A stretch of 64,000 bases of DNA from JAIXUI01 sp943373175 (GCA_943373175.1 CALSBM010000001.1:58836-122835); one strand, 5' to 3'; counted from the first letter of the stretch, positions 8,632 to 18,287 are shown. The notes: generated by a model not told the origin, from the sequence alone. Made by a program: numbers and translations.

Positions 8632-11453
8632 CTCGCTATCATCAGTTTTCGGTTTGCGTAACGTTTTCCTGCTCTGAGTTCATATACATATAACCCTGAA
8701 GGCAGAAGCTTGCCTGCATCATCTCGACCGTCCCAAATTTCATTGTAGTGCCCTTCTTGACGCATTTCACTAACAAGTGTTCTAACTTTTCTTCCCTGCA
8801 AGTCAAAAACTTGTAAGATTACTGATGTAGGTTCGTCTACTGAGAACTCAATGGTTGTAGAATGGCTAAATGGGTTAGGGTAATTAGCGAATAGTTGAGC
8901 AGAATTGGTTATTTCTGGTTCGTTTACACTTATTGCTACGTCTGGCTTGGCTAAACGCTTAGTAGTATAGATACGGTATTCACCCGGAAGCACACTGAAA
9001 GTGATGTTTCCTGCCGTAGCTACATTGATACTATCGCCGGTAAAAAACTCATACCACCTACCCGCAGTTGGAAAGTTAACGGTATGGTTTCCGGAAGTAA
9101 TTCCAAAGTTACCCAAAGCAATAACATTCATAGAGGGGTCTGTAATAAGCAAACTTTTCATTTGGCCACTGAAAAAGGTCTGGAAATTAGTAGATCGAAA
9201 AGCCGGCTCCTGGGTTTTCAATTTGATAAGAGCAGAATAAACTTTTTGAAGTCTTGCTCGCCTCCAGTCATTGAGGTAATTCCACCTAACGGGTTTTAAA
9301 CCTGTTCTTCCATTGAAATTTATAGAAACATCGTAACCCATTTCACCAAACTGCCAAAGAAGTTTAGGGCCAGGAACTGTAAAAAAGTGGCTGGCAACCA
9401 ACGCCATACGCTGAAGTGCTGTGGTTGTGTCTCTGGTACTGTAAGAAGCGTTAAAATTTCCAAACTGAAGGTTTTTCACCATCAGACGTTCTTCGTCATG
9501 GCTTTCCATGTATCCGATTAAGTTGGGCTGCTGATAATTGCGTGCTTTCCAAGAAATCCAGCTAAAATCTGAATTCTGAATCCATCCCATTGCGGCTTCG
9601 TTGTAAGGATCGGATATTTTTCCCCATGGCATCATCCCATAGTCTGCTAATATCTTCTCTTCAGGATTGTCTGAAAGGTGCTCAAGAATAACATAGCTTC
9701 CTGGACTGTAGGTCTGGCATGAATCATAAATAGCTTTCCAAATGTTGATTCTACTTTGATCTACCGCATTCCATGCACCTATATTCCCTAATGTGTTGTT
9801 CTGAGTAAACCCTTTAGAAAGGTCAAAGCGGAAACCATCAAAGCGGAATTCCTGTAACCAATGCTTAAGTACCCGGAAAGTGAAATACTTGGTGTCAGGG
9901 CTTTCGTGGTTAAAGTCATAACCAACGTTGAAGTCATGTTTAGGAATCGTATTGAAAAAAGGACTGTTGGCTGCCGGACGATCGTTGGCGGCATCCCACC
10001 ACAATCTTACATAAGGATTTTGACCAAAAGCATGATTCAAAACCATGTCTAATACGATGGATATTCCCTTAGCATGACATGAATCGATTAGTGCTTTTAA
10101 ATCGTTTTTAGTTCCATACGCTTTATCGGCTGCAAAAAAGTAGCTTGGGTTATAGCCCCAGGATTCATTGCCTTCAAATTCCATAATAGGCATAACATGA
10201 ATACAATTGATGCCCATGCTCTTCAGGTAATTCAATGAATCGCTCACGGTTTTATACCTCCGCGATGTAACAAAATCGCGAACTAATAATTCATAAATGA
10301 CCAGATTAGATTTAAGCGGCCTAAAAAAGTTAGGGTTTTGCCAAGTATAACCGGCAGCATTGGTTTGGAAAATGGAAACTATTCCTGTCGTTTTTCCTGC
10401 GGGATACGTTAAAAGGTTGGGATAAGTTGACGCCGGAATAAAGCTATCGTTCCAAGGGTCGCTCACTTTTTCGCAGTATGGATCACCAATACGAAGGGTT
10501 CCGTCAACAAAATACTGGTATTGATACTCTTTACCGGGAGTTAGGTTTTTGAGTTCTACCCAATACCGCTTTCCATCTGGAGTTCGGTTCATATAATATG
10601 GAGTATCAACTTCCCAATTACTCATTTCTCCAATCACATATACAAATTGTTTAAAGGGAGCAAACAACGTGAGAATCACTGTGGTGTCGTTCTTGTAGGT
10701 AATTCCATCCTCAACACCTACTGGCAAACTGGCTACATTCACCGGCCCTCTTCCTATGTAGTAAAAAGAATCAACCCGAACGTTACCGTTAAGTTCTGCT
10801 TCTACTTTTACCCAATGGCGGCCAACATTGTTGGCTAATACGGCATATTGTATCGTGTCGTTGAAGGTTGAATTCTGAAGGACATTATCTCGGTAAACTC
10901 TTAAGGAACAGGGTTCAGATGAAATAGCAGTAAGATTGACCTGGCTATTTAAATCAACAATAAGTGGAAAACTAACCGGCTGAATGATGCGCAAGCCCAA
11001 CTGTCCAACCTGTAAAACATCAACAAAAACATCTGCGCCATCAGCAGCACGGCCTACCACCGAACCATTGGTGTTACGAAACACAAACGCTAATCTTCGG
11101 ATTTGCTCATTGGCTGGTACGCCTGCGGTACCATAGAAATTGCGAATATGATACTTCTTCCTCCAGATATTTGGGGCTACAGAATCCATCCTTACAGCGG
11201 GGTCATTAGTTCCCCAATTTCCTCTTACATGCCTCCAAGTTGTATTGGTAGCACTTAAATTGGTTACTACTCCTGAATGGAGAAAGATTGGCCCAGCCAC
11301 CCCTGCTAAGGCTCCGTTTCCTTCTGATGCATTAAAGATTACTGTAACAGAATCATTGATGTCGCGGGGAAAGATTGGCTGTGTACTTACCTGAGCATTC
11401 CCATGAAGGCTAAAGGCAGAAAACAAGAGTAATGCTGAGAAGAATTTCTTCAT
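8628..11453 (-). CDS. Secreted GH13 alpha-amylase-family glycoside hydrolase with T9SS sorting domain
   Basis: 941 residues. Signal peptide 1-20 (ends GNAQ). An N-terminal beta domain (20-235) is unassigned. A CBM48/E-set-like domain covers about 245-345. The GH13 barrel runs from about 380 to 750 with the expected residues: GFRFDLSKG gives nucleophile D544, VILEH gives acid E591, and YMESHDEERL carries the transition-state H652/D653. The C terminus (about 860-941) has NYPNPFSHSTTIEF and a FlgD-like strand set ending KLMIAR, a type A T9SS signal, so the enzyme should be exported and possibly surface-bound. The family acts on alpha-glucans such as starch or glycogen. It is followed by the overlapping SGNH hydrolase gene. 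Confidence 0.9.
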   Translation of the reverse strand: MKKFFSALLLFSAFSLHGNAQVSTQPIFPRDINDSVTVIFNASEGNGALAGVAGPIFLHSGVVTNLSATNTTWRHVRGNWGTNDPAVRMDSVAPNIWRKKYHIRNFYGTAGVPANEQIRRLAFVFRNTNGSVVGRAADGADVFVDVLQVGQLGLRIIQPVSFPLIVDLNSQVNLTAISSEPCSLRVYRDNVLQNSTFNDTIQYAVLANNVGRHWVKVEAELNGNVRVDSFYYIGRGPVNVASLPVGVEDGITYKNDTTVILTLFAPFKQFVYVIGEMSNWEVDTPYYMNRTPDGKRYWVELKNLTPGKEYQYQYFVDGTLRIGDPYCEKVSDPWNDSFIPASTYPNLLTYPAGKTTGIVSIFQTNAAGYTWQNPNFFRPLKSNLVIYELLVRDFVTSRRYKTVSDSLNYLKSMGINCIHVMPIMEFEGNESWGYNPSYFFAADKAYGTKNDLKALIDSCHAKGISIVLDMVLNHAFGQNPYVRLWWDAANDRPAANSPFFNTIPKHDFNVGYDFNHESPDTKYFTFRVLKHWLQEFRFDGFRFDLSKGFTQNNTLGNIGAWNAVDQSRINIWKAIYDSCQTYSPGSYVILEHLSDNPEEKILADYGMMPWGKISDPYNEAAMGWIQNSDFSWISWKARNYQQPNLIGYMESHDEERLMVKNLQFGNFNASYSTRDTTTALQRMALVASHFFTVPGPKLLWQFGEMGYDVSINFNGRTGLKPVRWNYLNDWRRARLQKVYSALIKLKTQEPAFRSTNFQTFFSGQMKSLLITDPSMNVIALGNFGITSGNHTVNFPTAGRWYEFFTGDSINVATAGNITFSVLPGEYRIYTTKRLAKPDVAISVNEPEITNSAQLFANYPNPFSHSTTIEFSVDEPTSVILQVFDLQGRKVRTLVSEMRQEGHYNEIWDGRDDAGKLLPSGLYVYELRAGKRYANRKLMIAR

Positions 11454-11819
11454 GGTATTCTGAATTTCATCAATTATCTGTGCAAAGTAGCGAATTATTA
11501 TAAATTTAATCTCTCTTTAATGGCATTTTCGAATTAACGTCTGATGTAATAATGGGAGGAATAATAACGCTATGACGTGTTTCTTATCTTAGCACATAGA
11601 TAAAGCCACTCGCTGGAAGCCTTCGCATGCCATTCTAGCACGTTAAGGGCTTTTACCGTGTGCCTCCTCTTGGGGTGGAGACTAACTGAAAAACACCTCC
11701 TTCTTTCAAAACTTTACCTTAATGAATACTTGGGAGTTATAACTAAATAGATTGTTTTAAAATTTGTTTTAAACCTTGCTTAAGTTCGTCAAGTCAGACC
11801 GACACAAAACCCAACCGAC
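11454..11819. other. 366-base divergent intergenic region with a compact inverted-repeat element
   Basis: The region separates the minus-strand GH13 gene from a plus-strand lipoprotein gene and must hold both promoters. Flanks are strongly AT-rich, but 11590-11700 is visibly richer in GC. In it GCACA (11592-11596) can pair with TGTGC (11659-11663), and AAAGCC (11602-11607) with GGCTTT (11648-11653), giving nested stems around a ~40-base core. No known riboswitch, 6S or SRP RNA core motif was recognised. It could be a small RNA, an operator or chance pairing. No exact TAnnTTTG box was found at a useful distance from either start. Confidence 0.35.
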
Positions 11820-12656
11820 ATGAAAAAGTTGCTTCGTTCATTGGCGATTCTCAGCCTCGGACTTATTCTCACAACTGGCATCCAGTCTTGTAAAAAAGAT
11901 AAAGATGACACTACTCTTGAAGACATTACGGACACAAAAGACAATGCTCTCGCTGAAGGCCACGATACAGATGTTGAGAACATGTCTGATGAGGCTATGT
12001 CTGGAACCATGACCAACTTCCGTGAAGAAGGCGAATACTCCTTGCTTAGTGGTTGTGCAACGATTACCAAAGACACAACCGTTACTCCTAAAATGATGAC
12101 GATTGACTTTGGTTCCACCAACTGCCTTTGCAGAGATGGAAGGTATAGACGTGGAAAAGTGATTGTAACCTGGACCGGGCAATGGAGAACCCCGGGTGCT
12201 GCTCACACTATCTCTTACAACAACTACTTTGTAAACGACAACCAATTGCTGGGTACCAAAACCCGCCGATTTGATGGTCCTGATGGAGACGGAAATTTTT
12301 ATTGGGACGTAACGGTAAATGGCAAAATGGTGCCAGCAGGTACGGCAGATACAGTACGGTGGAACGCAAACCGTCGTGTAACTTGGGTTCAAGGCTACTC
12401 AACTGCTGTTCGTTCCGACGATGTTTTTTTAATCACTGGAGGTTCAACAGGAACCGGAAGAACCGGACTCACATGGACTACAACTATTATCAATCCTTTG
12501 CGCAAAGAAGTTGGCTGCCGCTGGATTGTTTCAGGAATTCGTGAAGTAACCCGTGCTGATAAACCAACTCGAAGGATTGACTATGGTAACGGTGCTTGCG
12601 ACAACGTAGCTAATGTAACCGTGAATGGAAATACCCGTCAGATTACCCTTTGGTAA
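11820..12656 (+). CDS. Putative surface lipoprotein, unknown function
   Basis: 278 residues. A lipoprotein signal peptide ends with the lipobox-like TGIQSC, giving lipid attachment at C24. It is followed at once by KKDKDDT, which looks like the Lys/Asp-rich lipoprotein export signal that sends Bacteroidota lipoproteins to the cell surface. The rest is rich in Thr, Gly and Asn with predicted beta strands, and has conserved-looking cysteines near residues 78, 101 and 103, and CDN near 260. No enzyme motif is seen and the family is not recognised. It is monocistronic, with its own strong terminator 21 bases downstream. Confidence 0.75.
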   Translation: MKKLLRSLAILSLGLILTTGIQSCKKDKDDTTLEDITDTKDNALAEGHDTDVENMSDEAMSGTMTNFREEGEYSLLSGCATITKDTTVTPKMMTIDFGSTNCLCRDGRYRRGKVIVTWTGQWRTPGAAHTISYNNYFVNDNQLLGTKTRRFDGPDGDGNFYWDVTVNGKMVPAGTADTVRWNANRRVTWVQGYSTAVRSDDVFLITGGSTGTGRTGLTWTTTIINPLRKEVGCRWIVSGIREVTRADKPTRRIDYGNGACDNVANVTVNGNTRQITLW

Positions 12657-12676
12657 CTAAGAAAACGTTAGGTAAA

Positions 12677-12700
12677 AGACCCGCTTCGGCGGGTTTTTTT
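12677..12700 (+). terminator. Rho-independent terminator of the lipoprotein gene
   Basis: The stem ACCCGC (12679-12684) pairs with GCGGGT (12689-12694) across a TTCG tetraloop, and is followed by a T run to 12700. It lies 21 bases after the stop codon at 12656. Confidence 0.9.
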
Positions 12701-12758
12701 GTGCTTTTCGAATTCTTTTGGCACGAAAATGGCCAAGCGGTGAAAAAATTCAATAGGC

Positions 12759-13511
12759 ATGAAATTGCGATACTTTCTGATTGTTGGTTCACTTTTACTT
12801 CTTTTAGGTGCTTGCCAAAGTCCCGATATGGCTCTTAGCGATCAACGGCTTTCGCAAAGACCTGCGTGGCGAGTAAGCGGACGGCAAGGTTTTTTGTTTC
12901 GACAGCGGTTAACCTTTGGTAACTATGCTACTTCAAAGGTGAAAAGAGGATGGACCCGTTCGTATAATATTCCTTTTTTCCTTCACTTTCAAGGAGCTCG
13001 TCAGCGGTTGTCTTTTACACAATTTGGCGAAGACAGTAGTGTGGCAGAAGTTATGGCCGTCAGTAAATTTCAGAGTAAAGAACTTCCAATATTACGTGAC
13101 TTCTTTCGTATTGCCTTGGACTATGAAAACTCCTTTGCGGGCGTCATTATTCCATCCGCCGACAGTAGTCAACACTGGGAATTCCTCATGCATAGCGTTT
13201 CAGGAGCCTTGTTCAGGGAAGTGGGCGGTTTTGCAAGAAACGCTGTTGATAGCCCAATAACCATATCACCTGTTACAAGATTCAATAAGGCCAACTCATG
13301 GTCAAGCCCCGGAGTACTAGGCTACGAGTTTATTCAGGAAGGAAAAGTACTTGGGGCTGTGGAACTTATTAACCGCGGTAAAGTTTGGATTCAACCCGAC
13401 TTAGACCCACGCCAACAACTCATTGTATCTTCGCTTTGCAGCGCATTGCTTCTTTATCAAAATGTAGAAGATGAAGTTCCTGAAAGAAGCAATAACATCC
13501 GAATATTTTAG
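12759..13511 (+). CDS. Lipoprotein, unknown function
   Basis: 250 residues. A hydrophobic signal peptide ends in LLGAC, a standard lipobox, giving lipid attachment at C19. The mature part is mixed alpha/beta. A segment near 85-130, FQSKELPILRDFFRIALDYE, is followed by VIIPSADSSQHWEF. No catalytic motif is recognised. There is no acidic export signal directly after the cysteine (QSPDMA), so a periplasm-facing location is likelier than for the preceding lipoprotein (inference). It is separated from that gene by a terminator, and converges on rny with a shared terminator between them. Confidence 0.65.
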   Translation: MKLRYFLIVGSLLLLLGACQSPDMALSDQRLSQRPAWRVSGRQGFLFRQRLTFGNYATSKVKRGWTRSYNIPFFLHFQGARQRLSFTQFGEDSSVAEVMAVSKFQSKELPILRDFFRIALDYENSFAGVIIPSADSSQHWEFLMHSVSGALFREVGGFARNAVDSPITISPVTRFNKANSWSSPGVLGYEFIQEGKVLGAVELINRGKVWIQPDLDPRQQLIVSSLCSALLLYQNVEDEVPERSNNIRIF

Positions 13512-13514
13512 CCC

Positions 13515-13549
13515 AAGAAAAAAGCCTGCTAATTGCAGGCTTTTTTCTT
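13515..13549. terminator. Bidirectional terminator between convergent lipoprotein and rny genes
   Basis: A perfect 15-base arm at 13515-13529 (A-rich, ending GCCTGC) pairs with 13535-13549 (GCAGGC, then a T-rich part) over a five-base loop. Both strands give GC stem plus T tract, so it can stop the plus-strand lipoprotein transcript and the minus-strand rny transcript. Confidence 0.9.
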
Positions 13550-13568
13550 GTATCACACTGTAGGATAG

Positions 13569-15191
13569 CTACTTGGCATAGCTTACTGCTCTTTTCTCTC
13601 GGATTACAGTAACCTTGATTTGTCCCGGGTACTGCATCTCGGTTTGAATTTTAGTTGCAATATCTACTGCTAACGTATCTGCTTGATCGTCTGTTACTTT
13701 CTCTGATTCCACAATAACTCGTAACTCGCGGCCAGCCTGAATTGCAAATGCTTTCTCAACGCCTTTATAAGTCTGAGCCAAAGTTTCAAGCTCCTTGAGG
13801 CGTTTCATATAGCTTTCCGCCATTTCCCGCCGTGCGCCTGGGCGGGCTCCGCTGATAGCATCACAAGCTTGAACTATGGCAGAGATTGGGTCGGTCATTT
13901 CAATCTCATCGTGGTGAGCACCAATAGCATTGCAGATGATAGGATTTTCCTTGTACTTTTCAGCGAGTTGCATACCGAGAATAGCATGAGGCAATTCTGG
14001 ATTATCATCGGGCACTTTTCCTATGTCGTGGAGTAGGCCAGCGCGTTTGGCGAGTTTCGGATTGAGCCCTAATTCTGATGCCATTGTAGCACACAAATTG
14101 GCGACTTCCCGGCTATGCTGAAGCAGGTTTTGACCATAAGATGAGCGATAACGCATTCTTCCTACCATTCGAATCAATTCTGGATGAAGGCCATGGATTC
14201 CAAGATCGATGCACGTTCGCTCTCCGATTTCCATCACTTCTTCTTCAAGCTGTTTACGAACTTTTAAAACTACCTCTTCTATTCGCGCAGGATGAATACG
14301 CCCATCCGTTACGAGACGATGAAGGGCAAGACGAGCAATTTCGCGACGAAGCGGGTCAAAACAACTGAGAACAATGGCTTCAGGAGTATCATCCACAATT
14401 ACTTCAACTCCGGTTGCAGCTTCAAGTGCACGGATGTTGCGGCCTTCGCGTCCTATAATTTGTCCTTTAACATCATCGTTTTTAATGTTGAACACTGAAA
14501 TTGCATTTTCAATGGCGTGCTCTGTAGCTGTTCTCTGAATAGTTTCAACTACAATTTTTCTCGCATCCTTGTTCGCGGTTAACTTAGCCTGCTCTACTAC
14601 ATCCTTGATATAAGACATAGCTTGAGTCCTAGCTTGAACTTTCATCGAATCCATTAATTGCGTTTTCGCCTCTTCAACCGTCATTCCGGCTATTTTCTCT
14701 AAACGCGATAGGATGGATTGGTGCGCTTTTTCTACTTCCTCTGTTTTCTGATTCAACCCATCTTTCTGGCGGTCTAAATCATCTGCTTTCTTATTAACTT
14801 CCTCCTGCCTTTTATTGAGGTCGTCCGTAATCTTAGTGATTTCACCTTCGCGTTTCTGAGTCTGGGTATGCTTATCCACCAAACTTTGCTCTTTTTGTTT
14901 GAGCGTGTTTTCTTTTTGGATTAATACCTGGGTGCGCTTATTGTGTTCGTCGTCTTGGCGTGCTTTAAGACTGAGGAATTTTTCCTGAGCAGCCAGTTCC
15001 TTTTCCTTTCGGAAAGACTCTGCTTTAATTTCCGCCTCATTCAGGATTCTGCGGGCTTCAGCTTCAGCTAGTTCTTTTTTTCTCTCAAAATCCTTCTCTT
15101 GACCTTTTAAAACCAATTGAAGAACGTATCTGCCGATTCCTATACCGGCAGCGAGTGTGATGAGGGGGATGATAATTTCCATGAGGCCCAT
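13569..15191 (-). CDS. rny: Ribonuclease Y
   Basis: 540 residues, the normal family length. The layout is: N-terminal membrane anchor (about 5-27), long charged coiled coil (30-190), KH RNA-binding domain with IIGREGRNIRALEAATGVEV (about 235-260), and HD phosphohydrolase domain with the metal motif LLHDIGK (about residues 387-393) and AHHDE downstream. RNase Y is a membrane-attached endoribonuclease that starts mRNA turnover. It is the last gene of the pheT / coiled-coil / zapA / rny run, 43 bases after zapA. Confidence 0.96.
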   Translation of the reverse strand: MGLMEIIIPLITLAAGIGIGRYVLQLVLKGQEKDFERKKELAEAEARRILNEAEIKAESFRKEKELAAQEKFLSLKARQDDEHNKRTQVLIQKENTLKQKEQSLVDKHTQTQKREGEITKITDDLNKRQEEVNKKADDLDRQKDGLNQKTEEVEKAHQSILSRLEKIAGMTVEEAKTQLMDSMKVQARTQAMSYIKDVVEQAKLTANKDARKIVVETIQRTATEHAIENAISVFNIKNDDVKGQIIGREGRNIRALEAATGVEVIVDDTPEAIVLSCFDPLRREIARLALHRLVTDGRIHPARIEEVVLKVRKQLEEEVMEIGERTCIDLGIHGLHPELIRMVGRMRYRSSYGQNLLQHSREVANLCATMASELGLNPKLAKRAGLLHDIGKVPDDNPELPHAILGMQLAEKYKENPIICNAIGAHHDEIEMTDPISAIVQACDAISGARPGARREMAESYMKRLKELETLAQTYKGVEKAFAIQAGRELRVIVESEKVTDDQADTLAVDIATKIQTEMQYPGQIKVTVIREKRAVSYAK

Positions 15192-15234
15192 AGGCTTTGG
15201 TAGGGTTTAAAGGAGCCTTAAGGAAGGAGTTGCA

Positions 15235-15561
15235 TTATCGTACTGTTTCCTGATTTTTACAAAGTCCAATGAGCCGATCCATTTTTTCTATGATTACATC
15301 CAAGGATTCTGAATCCTGGGAAGGTTCATTCATTTGATATTGGGTTTCTACACGCTTTTTTCCTTCTGATTTTGCTTCAGCTAAAAGGTTCAAAGCAGAC
15401 ATTGCCAATAAATCTATGGGGTCTTGCACTTGATACCGACTTCGCAGAACGGCGAGCCTTTCTTTTAGCTCCTCGGCTGCTTGCGTTACCGCAACCTTTT
15501 CTCTTTCATTCACGGAAAGGGTATAAGGGCGTCCCAATATGTCAATGGTAAGGGTACTCAT
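15235..15561 (-). CDS. zapA: Cell division protein ZapA
   Basis: 108 residues. The N terminus TIDILGRPYTLSV and the following AEELKERL with DPIDLLAMSALNLLAE match the ZapA fold, a small dimeric protein with an N-terminal beta head and C-terminal coiled coil that bundles FtsZ filaments. It sits between a small coiled-coil gene and rny, an arrangement common in Bacteroidota. Start choice is supported by the 19-base gap to the upstream gene and by the family length. Confidence 0.88.
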   Translation of the reverse strand: MSTLTIDILGRPYTLSVNEREKVAVTQAAEELKERLAVLRSRYQVQDPIDLLAMSALNLLAEAKSEGKKRVETQYQMNEPSQDSESLDVIIEKMDRLIGLCKNQETVR

Positions 15562-15580
15562 TGGAATAAAATAACTATCA

Positions 15581-15874
15581 TCAGGTACTTAGGATAGCGA
15601 TACACTTATCCAGTTCCTTAATATACTCGTGTAATTTTTTCTTGATTTCTTCGGGTGGTGTAACTGCGTTAAAGTCAAGGTCTAAACTCAACTGTGTCCG
15701 GGGTTTTCTGGTTGCCTGAAATTGCCGCTCTTGGTCGGCAATTCTTTGGCGCAACTGAACGAGGTTATGTTGAAGCACTTTATTCTCAGAACTTAGTTGC
15801 TCCTTTTCATGAACCAATCGGTGAACTTGTTCCTCCAGTTGGTTCATTTTGTCGTTCAGGATAGTTAAATCCAC
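15581..15874 (-). CDS. Small coiled-coil protein, possible ZapB-like division factor
   Basis: 97 residues. Residues 1-55 form a continuous heptad-like coiled coil (LNDKMNQLEEQVHRLVHEKE and onward). A short basic/Thr-rich linker and an acidic helix with EIKKKLHEYIKELDKCIAIL follow. There is no enzymatic motif. The position immediately before zapA and 3 bases after pheT suggests a cell-division or ZapA-partner role. This is inference from context and from the coiled-coil character. No strong sequence assignment is possible. Confidence 0.65.
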   Translation of the reverse strand: MDLTILNDKMNQLEEQVHRLVHEKEQLSSENKVLQHNLVQLRQRIADQERQFQATRKPRTQLSLDLDFNAVTPPEEIKKKLHEYIKELDKCIAILST

Positions 15875-15877
15875 GGG

Positions 15878-18280
15878 TTATTGTCTGATTTTCGCTTGAT
15901 GTTGCCGTTCAAAGTTAGCGATTAATTTCTGCATCACCTTTTCAACTTCTGTATCTGTTAGGGTTCTTTCCGGATGCCGAAGTATAAAACTCAGTGCATA
16001 AGACTGTTGACCTTCTTCCAACCTGTCGCCTTCATAAACATCAAACAAGTTGATACTTTGTATCAGTTGCTTTTCAGTCTGTTTAGCGGTTTTCACGAGG
16101 TCACTATAAGTCACCGTTTTATTCATCACCAAAGCAAGGTCTCTTCTTACAGCTGGAAACTTTGGAGGCTCTTGTATGGTAGAAATCGGACTTGTGGCAA
16201 GAGCCCATAAAGCATCCATTCTGAGTTCTGCAAAATAAACTTCTTGTTTTAGATCAAACCGTTTTAAATATGCCTTCGATACTTTGCCTATTCGTCCTAC
16301 CGATTTCTTATTCCATTGCAACCCTACGCTGAATGTAAAAGAAGAATCATTCTCGGCAGTTGTGTGAAGTTCTCCCCAACCAAAAGCAGCACCCAGTTGT
16401 TCAATTAGTGCCTTTAATGAATAAAAGTCTGCCGCTTTGCGGGTTATTTGCCAGTTTTCCGGCTCTGTTTTTCCAGTAATCCAGAGCCCAAGCCAAGGTT
16501 CTTCAAGTAATTTTCCGGAATTGGTTAGTTGAAAGGTTCTGCCCAATTCGAAAAACTTTAAATCGGGCATTTGCCGACGCTGGTTATAGGAAATGGCTTG
16601 AAGTCCCCCTTCCAATAAACTAATTCTCATGCTTTTAAGCCCCTCATTCAAAGGATTTAATGGCCTGATTCGCGAAGGATCATCCATGTCAGCGGAATCG
16701 AAGGAAAAGGATAATCCCATTATTTCCTGATAACCTCTGGAAGCAAAAAAACCCATTAAGCGTTCCTGCCATTCATGGCGGGTTGAACGTACAGGCCATG
16801 AAGGCGTGTAGCTCAAGCGTCCCAAATCAGGAATGTTGTTCAAACCAAATACCCTTAAAACATCTTCAATAACATCAATTTCCCGTTTTACATCTGCTCT
16901 GTTGGTAGGAACTTCTATTTGGATTGATTCATCCTGAGAAACCGAAAGTACCTTGTAGCCAATGCCTTGAAGTATCTCTATCACCTTGTCCGTTCCAATA
17001 TTGTAACCCAGCACTTTACTAATCTTAACATTGCGGAGAGTTACTAAAACCTGTTGAGAAGGCTTTGCTTCATACAAAAGAACATTTCCTTCTACGGTTC
17101 CACCAGCGAGTTCTATAATCATGGAAGCGGCAAGCAGTAAGGTTCTCACAGGTGCTTGCGGATCTGTACCTCTTTCAAAACGGTACGATGAATCGGTTTT
17201 TATCGCTAGAATTCTGGAAGCCTTACGAATTAAACTGGGGTTAAAGCAGGCACTTTCAAGAAATATATCGGTTGTTTCGGAAGAAATACTGTGATTAGCG
17301 CCTCCCATAACCCCTGCAATGGCCATAGGAAACTGCTCATCGGCGATTACAGGTATTCCTTCACTAAGAATAGGTTCATCTCCATTGAGTAGATTAATTT
17401 TCTCCCCCTGAGATGCACTTCTAATTACCAATTTATTTGATTTCCAAGTTTTTAAATCAAAAGCATGAAGTGGCTGACCGGTTTGATGAAGCAAATAATT
17501 AGTAACATCTACCAAGACATTCATGGGACGAAGACCTAAAGCAGTAAGCGCCTTTTTTAACCATTCAGGAGATTCTATTGCCTTTGTTCCACGTATTACA
17601 AGTCCAGAGTAAACAGAACAAATGGCATTATCTACCACCTGAAGGGTTATTGATGATGCTCCGGAAGGAATTGAAAGAGCGCCTTTTAATGATTCAAAAG
17701 GAAGACCCGCTATAAACGCAAGTTCACGGGCAACTCCTTCGTGGCCCATAGCATCGGTTCTGTTTGGAGTAAGTCCGATATGGAAAACAAAGTCTGAATC
17801 AAGTTTGAGGTAAGTGGCAATAGGTTGACCAAGAGGAGCATCGTTGGGCAGCACCATGATTCCTGCATGATCTGAGCCTAATCCTAACTCATCTTCGGCG
17901 CAAATCATCCCGTTAGATTCTTCGCCTCTAATTTTCGACTTTTTGATTTCAAAAGAAGTTCCATCAGGCAGATAAATCACAGTTCCTTCCGTTGCTACGG
18001 CAACCTTTTGACCGGCAGCAACATTGGGGGCACCGCAAACGATCTGACGTTGATTTTCTCCATCAAGAGTAACCTGACAGACTCTTAATCGGTCGGCATT
18101 GGGATGTTGAACAGCTTCCAAAACTTGGCCTACGACAACTCCTTTCAAACCACCTTTTACGACTTCAACTGTTTCAATTTCTTCTACTTCAAGGCCGAGG
18201 TCTGTCAGCATAGAAGCGATTTCCTCAGGATGTTGATTGAACGGGGCATACTTTTTCAGCCCTTGATACGACACCTTCAT
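15878..18280 (-). CDS. pheT: Phenylalanyl-tRNA synthetase beta subunit
   Basis: 800 residues. The domains are in standard order: an N-terminal tRNA-binding OB domain with VVVGQVLEAVQHPNADRLRV (about 47-66), the B3/B4 editing domain in the 200-390 range, the B5 domain around 405-480, the catalytic-like core to about 690, and a C-terminal ferredoxin-fold anticodon-binding domain (from about 705, with FPAVRRDLALVM). Together with the alpha subunit, which is not in this window, it charges tRNA-Phe. A minus-strand -7 promoter box lies 8-15 bases upstream, so the transcript may be nearly leaderless. Confidence 0.96.
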   Translation of the reverse strand: MKVSYQGLKKYAPFNQHPEEIASMLTDLGLEVEEIETVEVVKGGLKGVVVGQVLEAVQHPNADRLRVCQVTLDGENQRQIVCGAPNVAAGQKVAVATEGTVIYLPDGTSFEIKKSKIRGEESNGMICAEDELGLGSDHAGIMVLPNDAPLGQPIATYLKLDSDFVFHIGLTPNRTDAMGHEGVARELAFIAGLPFESLKGALSIPSGASSITLQVVDNAICSVYSGLVIRGTKAIESPEWLKKALTALGLRPMNVLVDVTNYLLHQTGQPLHAFDLKTWKSNKLVIRSASQGEKINLLNGDEPILSEGIPVIADEQFPMAIAGVMGGANHSISSETTDIFLESACFNPSLIRKASRILAIKTDSSYRFERGTDPQAPVRTLLLAASMIIELAGGTVEGNVLLYEAKPSQQVLVTLRNVKISKVLGYNIGTDKVIEILQGIGYKVLSVSQDESIQIEVPTNRADVKREIDVIEDVLRVFGLNNIPDLGRLSYTPSWPVRSTRHEWQERLMGFFASRGYQEIMGLSFSFDSADMDDPSRIRPLNPLNEGLKSMRISLLEGGLQAISYNQRRQMPDLKFFELGRTFQLTNSGKLLEEPWLGLWITGKTEPENWQITRKAADFYSLKALIEQLGAAFGWGELHTTAENDSSFTFSVGLQWNKKSVGRIGKVSKAYLKRFDLKQEVYFAELRMDALWALATSPISTIQEPPKFPAVRRDLALVMNKTVTYSDLVKTAKQTEKQLIQSINLFDVYEGDRLEEGQQSYALSFILRHPERTLTDTEVEKVMQKLIANFERQHQAKIRQ

Positions 18281-18287
18281 AACGTCC

